Assembly (NCBI RefSeq): GCF_000003815.2
Contig: NC_049997.1
Location: forward strand, 74,503 to 112,156
Direction of reading: 5' to 3'
DNA length: 37,654 nucleotides
Source: Branchiostoma floridae
Taxonomy: Eukaryota; Chordata; Leptocardii; Amphioxiformes; Branchiostomatidae
Part shown: one piece after another, positions 34,478 to 37,654 of the stretch
How positions within the stretch are numbered: the stretch's first letter is position 1
Layout of the letters: the number at the start of each line of letters is the position of its first letter
The notes under the pieces: model-generated
The model's database searches: none
Told to the model about the DNA's origin: nothing
The model's input: only the letters and a program-made list of their open reading frames with translations
Translations under genes and position numbers: made by a program

Positions 34478-34699
34478 CCTGTCTGGCTCTCTGTCTGTCT
34501 CGCACCCTGTCTGTCTTCCTGTCTGTCTGGCTTCTTGTCTGTCTGGTTCCCTGTCTGGCTCACTGTCTCCCTGGCTCCCTGTCTGCCTGGCAGCATGTCT
34601 GTCTGGCTCCCTGTCTGTCCGGCACCCTGTCGGTCTGGCTCCCTGTCTGTATGGCTCCCTGTCTGTCTGACTCCCTGGTGTTGACTCCCGTCTGTCTGC

Positions 34700-34799
34700 N
34701 NNNNNNNNNNNNNNNNNNNNNNNNNNNNNNNNNNNNNNNNNNNNNNNNNNNNNNNNNNNNNNNNNNNNNNNNNNNNNNNNNNNNNNNNNNNNNNNNNNN
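34700..34799. other. Assembly gap (100 Ns) in the satellite
   Basis: Exactly 100 Ns inside the repeat array. The true array length is therefore unknown. Confidence 0.99.
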
Positions 34800-37654
34800 C
34801 CGGTCGGTCTGTATCCAAGTCTGTCTGACTCCCGTTCTGTCTGACACCCAGTATGTCTGGCTTCCTGTATGCCGGGCAGCCTGCCTGACTTCCTATCCAT
34901 CTGACACTCAGTCTGTCTGGCACCCTGTCTGTCTGTCTCCCTGTCTGTCTGTCTCCCTGTCTGTCTGGCTCAGTGTCTGTCTGGCTCCCTGTCTGTCTGA
35001 CACTCTTTCTGTCTGGGTCCCTGTCTACCTGGCACCCTGTCTGGCTCTAAGGCGGTCAGGCACCCTGGGTGTCTTCCTGTCCGTCTGGTTCCCAGTCTGC
35101 CTGACAAGATGTCTGTCTGGCTCCAGGTCGGTCTGGGGCCCAGTGGGTCTTTCATCCTGTCTGTCTGGCTCCCTCTCTGTCTGACACCCTGTCTGCCTGG
35201 CTTCCTGTCTGTCTGGCACTTTTTCTGTCTGGCTCTTTGTCTGTGAGGACCTGGCTGTCTTCCTGTCTGTCTGGCTTCCTGTCTGTCTGGTTCACTGTCT
35301 GGCTCCCTGTCTGTCTGGCTCCCTGTCTGCCTGGCACCATGTCTATCTGGCTCCCTGTCTGTCTGGCTCCCTGTCTGCCTGGCACCATGTCTATCTGGCT
35401 CCCTGTCTGTCTGGCACCCTATCTGTCTGGCTCCCTGTCTGTCTGACTCCCTGTCTGGCTGGCACCCTGTCTGTCTCCCTGTCTGTCTGTCTCCCTGTCT
35501 GTCTGACTCCATGTCTTTCTGGCACTCATTCTGTCTGGCTCCCTGTCTGTCTGTATCCCTGCCTGTCTGGCTCCCTGTCTGTCTGGCACCCTGTCTGTCT
35601 GTCGACCTGTCTGTCTGTCTCCCTGTCTGTCTGGTTCCCTGTCTGTCTGACACCCTGCCTGTATGGCACCCTGTCTGTCTGGCACTATTTCTGTCTGCCT
35701 AGCATCCTAAATGGCTCTTTGTCTGTCAGGCACCCTGGCTGTCTTTCTGTCTGTCTGGCTTCCTGACTGTATGGCTTCCTGTCCGTCTAGTTCACTGTCT
35801 GGCTCCCTGTCTGCCTGGCACCATGTCTGTCTGGCTCCCAGTCTGTCTGGCTCCCTGTCTGTCTGGCACCCTGCCTGTCTGGCTCCCTGTCTGTCTGACT
35901 CCCTATCTGTTTGATTCCCTGTCTGTCTAGCCCTCATTTTGTGAAGATTCCTGACTGGCTCCCTGTCTGTCTGACGCCCTTTCTGTCTGGCTCCCTGTCT
36001 GTCTATCTCCCTGTCTGTCTGACTCCCTGTCTGTCTGTCTCCCTGTCAGTCTGGCACTCATTCTGTCTGGCTAGCTGTTTGTCTGGCTCCCTGTCTGTCT
36101 GGCTCCCTGTCTGGCACCCTGTCTGTCTCCCTGTCTGTCTGTCTTCCTGTCTGTCTGTCTCCCTGTCTGTCCGGCTCCCTGTCTGCCTGGCACCCTGTCT
36201 GGCTCTTTGTCGGTCTGGCACCCTATCTGTCTGGCTCTCTGTCTGTCTGGCTCCCTGTCTTTCTGGATCCATGTCTGTCTGACACCCTGTCTGTCTGGCT
36301 TCCTTTCAGTCTGGCTCTCTGTCTGTCTGTCTCCCTGTCTATCTGGCACCCGTCTGTCTCCCTGTCTGTCTGTCTCCCTCTCTGTCTGTCTCCCTGTCTG
36401 TCCGGCGCCCTGTCTGTCTGGCACCCTGTCTGGCTCTCTGTCTGCCTGGCAACTTGTCTAGCTTCCTGACTGTTTGGCGTCCTTCCTGACTAGCTCCCTG
36501 TCTGTCTGACTCCCTGTCTGTCTGGCTCCCTATTTGTCTGGCTCCCTGTCTGTCTGTCTCTCTGTCTGTCTGGCATTTATTCTGTCTGGCTCCCTGTCTA
36601 GCACCCTGTCTGTCTGGCTCCCTGTCTGTCTGGCTCCTTGTCTGTCTGTCACTCTTTCTGTCTGGCTCCCTGTCTGCCTGGCACCCTGTCTGGCTCTTTG
36701 TCTTTCTGGCACCCTGTTTGTATTCCTGTCTGTCTGTCTTCCAGTCTGTCTGGTTCTCTGTCTGACTCCCTGTCTGTCTGGCTCCCTGTCTGCCTGACAC
36801 GATGTCTGTCTGGCTCCAGGTCTGTCTGGCTCCCTGTATGTCTTTCTTCCAGTCTGTCTGGCTAGCTCTCTGTCTGACACCCTGTCTGTCTGGCTTCCTG
36901 TCTGTCTGGCACTCTTTCTGTCTGGCTCCCTGTCTACCTGGCAAACTGTCTGGCTCTTTGTCTGTAGCGACCTGGCTGTCTTTTTGTCTGTCTGGCTTCC
37001 TGTCTGTCTGGTTCACTGTCTGGCTCCCTATCTGTCTGGCTCCCTGTCTGCCTGGCACCATGTCTGTCTGGCACCCTGTATGGCTTTTGTCGGTCTGGCA
37101 CCCTGTCTGTCTGGCTCCCTGTCTGGCTGGCTCCATGTCTTTCTGGCTCCATGTCTGTCTGACACCCTGTCTGTCTGGCTTCCTTTGAATCTGGCAATCT
37201 GTCTGTCTGTCTCCCTGTTTATCTGGCACCCTGTCTTGCTCCTTGTCTGTCTGCCACCCTGTCTGTCTCCCTGTCTGTCTGTCTTCCTGTCTGTCTGTCT
37301 CCCTGTCTGTCCGGCTCCCTGTCTGTCTGGCACCCTGTCTGGCTCTCTGTCTGCCTGGCAACCTGTCTTGCTCCCTGTCTGTTTGGCTTCCTTCCTTACT
37401 GGCTCCCTGTCTGTCTGACTCCCTGTCTGTCTGTCTCCCTGTCTGTCTGTCTCCCTGTCTGTCTGACTCCCTGTCTGTCTGTCTCCCTGTCTGTCTGGCA
37501 GTCATTCTGTCTGGCTCCCTGTCTAACAACCTGTCTATCTGGCTCCCTGTCAGTCTAGCTCCCTGACTGTCTGGCTCCCTGGCTGTCTGCCAGTCTATCT
37601 GTCTGGCTCACTGTCTGCCTGGAACCCTGTCTGGCTCCTTGACTGTCTGACACC

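Larger units (their letters stand above)
33956..37654. repeat. CTGT-based satellite array with higher-order repeats
   Basis: About 3.7 kb is built from CTGTCTGTCTGGCTCC and variants (CTGTCTGTCTGGCACC, CTGTCTGTCTGACTCC, CTGTCTGTCTGTCTCC), a unit of about 16 bp that is a multiple of the CTGT tetranucleotide. Longer patterns recur. One is GACCTGGCTGTCTT followed by matching units near 35250 and 36966. Another is CACCCTGTCTGTCTCCCTGT near 36114 and 37256. The array continues past the window end and is broken by a unique island (34225-34477) and a gap. All its long frames (Leu-Ser-Val-Cys on +, Asp-Arg-Gln-Thr on -) follow from the absence of stop codons in the unit. Confidence 0.97.

Noticed and set aside
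33956-37654. Long overlapping frames in the satellite, up to 396 codons on the minus strand and many on the plus strand
   Set aside because: The CTGT/ACAG-based unit contains no stop codon in most frames on either strand. Openness is a by-product of the repeat, with no start context, splice sites or domain.

Overview
The window looks like one scaffold piece from a lancelet (amphioxus, Branchiostoma type) or a closely similar invertebrate deuterostome. The support is: split genes with GT-AG introns and AATAAA signals; a secreted chymotrypsin-like protease; a very high load of short inverted-repeat elements, minisatellites and decayed LINEs; and a tRNA-derived SINE. The species cannot be fixed from the sequence alone. 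Five N-runs (530-1231, 10451-10550, 12415-12967, 27823-28461, 34700-34799) are assembly gaps. ORFs drawn across them are meaningless.

Two split protein-coding genes, both on the + strand, can be read. Gene 1 (coding exons 6978-7136, 7782-7858, 8312-8639) joins into a 187-residue secreted precursor. It has a signal peptide, a 53-residue very basic, Trp-containing, ten-cysteine peptide, a Lys-Arg site, and a very acidic C-terminal part with two canonical EF-hand loops. Its start-codon exon is preceded by two tandem decayed copies of its own 3' splice site and first codons. A promoter/leader-like module lies upstream (about 4110-4387), and a diverged second copy lies downstream (about 10720-11060). 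Gene 2 (25543-29277) is a chymotrypsin-like S1A protease. Its exons run from the signal peptide to the catalytic His, then stop in a sequence gap, and resume from before the substrate pocket to the stop codon. Its introns carry a 160-bp minisatellite and a 633-bp foldback transposon, and its 3' UTR carries a VNTR.

Region by region: 0-6.8 kb holds LINE and SINE fragments, a MITE with a 9-bp target duplication, and local low-copy repeats. 6.8-9.7 kb is the Cys-rich/EF-hand gene. 9.7-17.7 kb is non-coding and repeat-rich, with an element carrying about 245-bp internal repeats and TIR elements. 17.7-20.1 kb is a 5'-truncated, frameshifted L1-like LINE on the minus strand with a clear 15-bp target duplication. 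20.2-24.1 kb is a cluster of short inverted-repeat elements, some nested. 24.4-30.4 kb is the protease gene. 30.4-33.9 kb holds decayed repeats, a Penelope-type GIY-YIG fragment and MITEs. 33.96 kb to the end is a CTGT-based satellite about 3.7 kb long. It keeps many frames open on both strands only because the repeat lacks stop codons.

The two genes have no evident pathway link; both encode secreted, proteolytically matured precursors. The best candidate for something undescribed is the Cys-rich peptide/EF-hand precursor with its triplicated start region.
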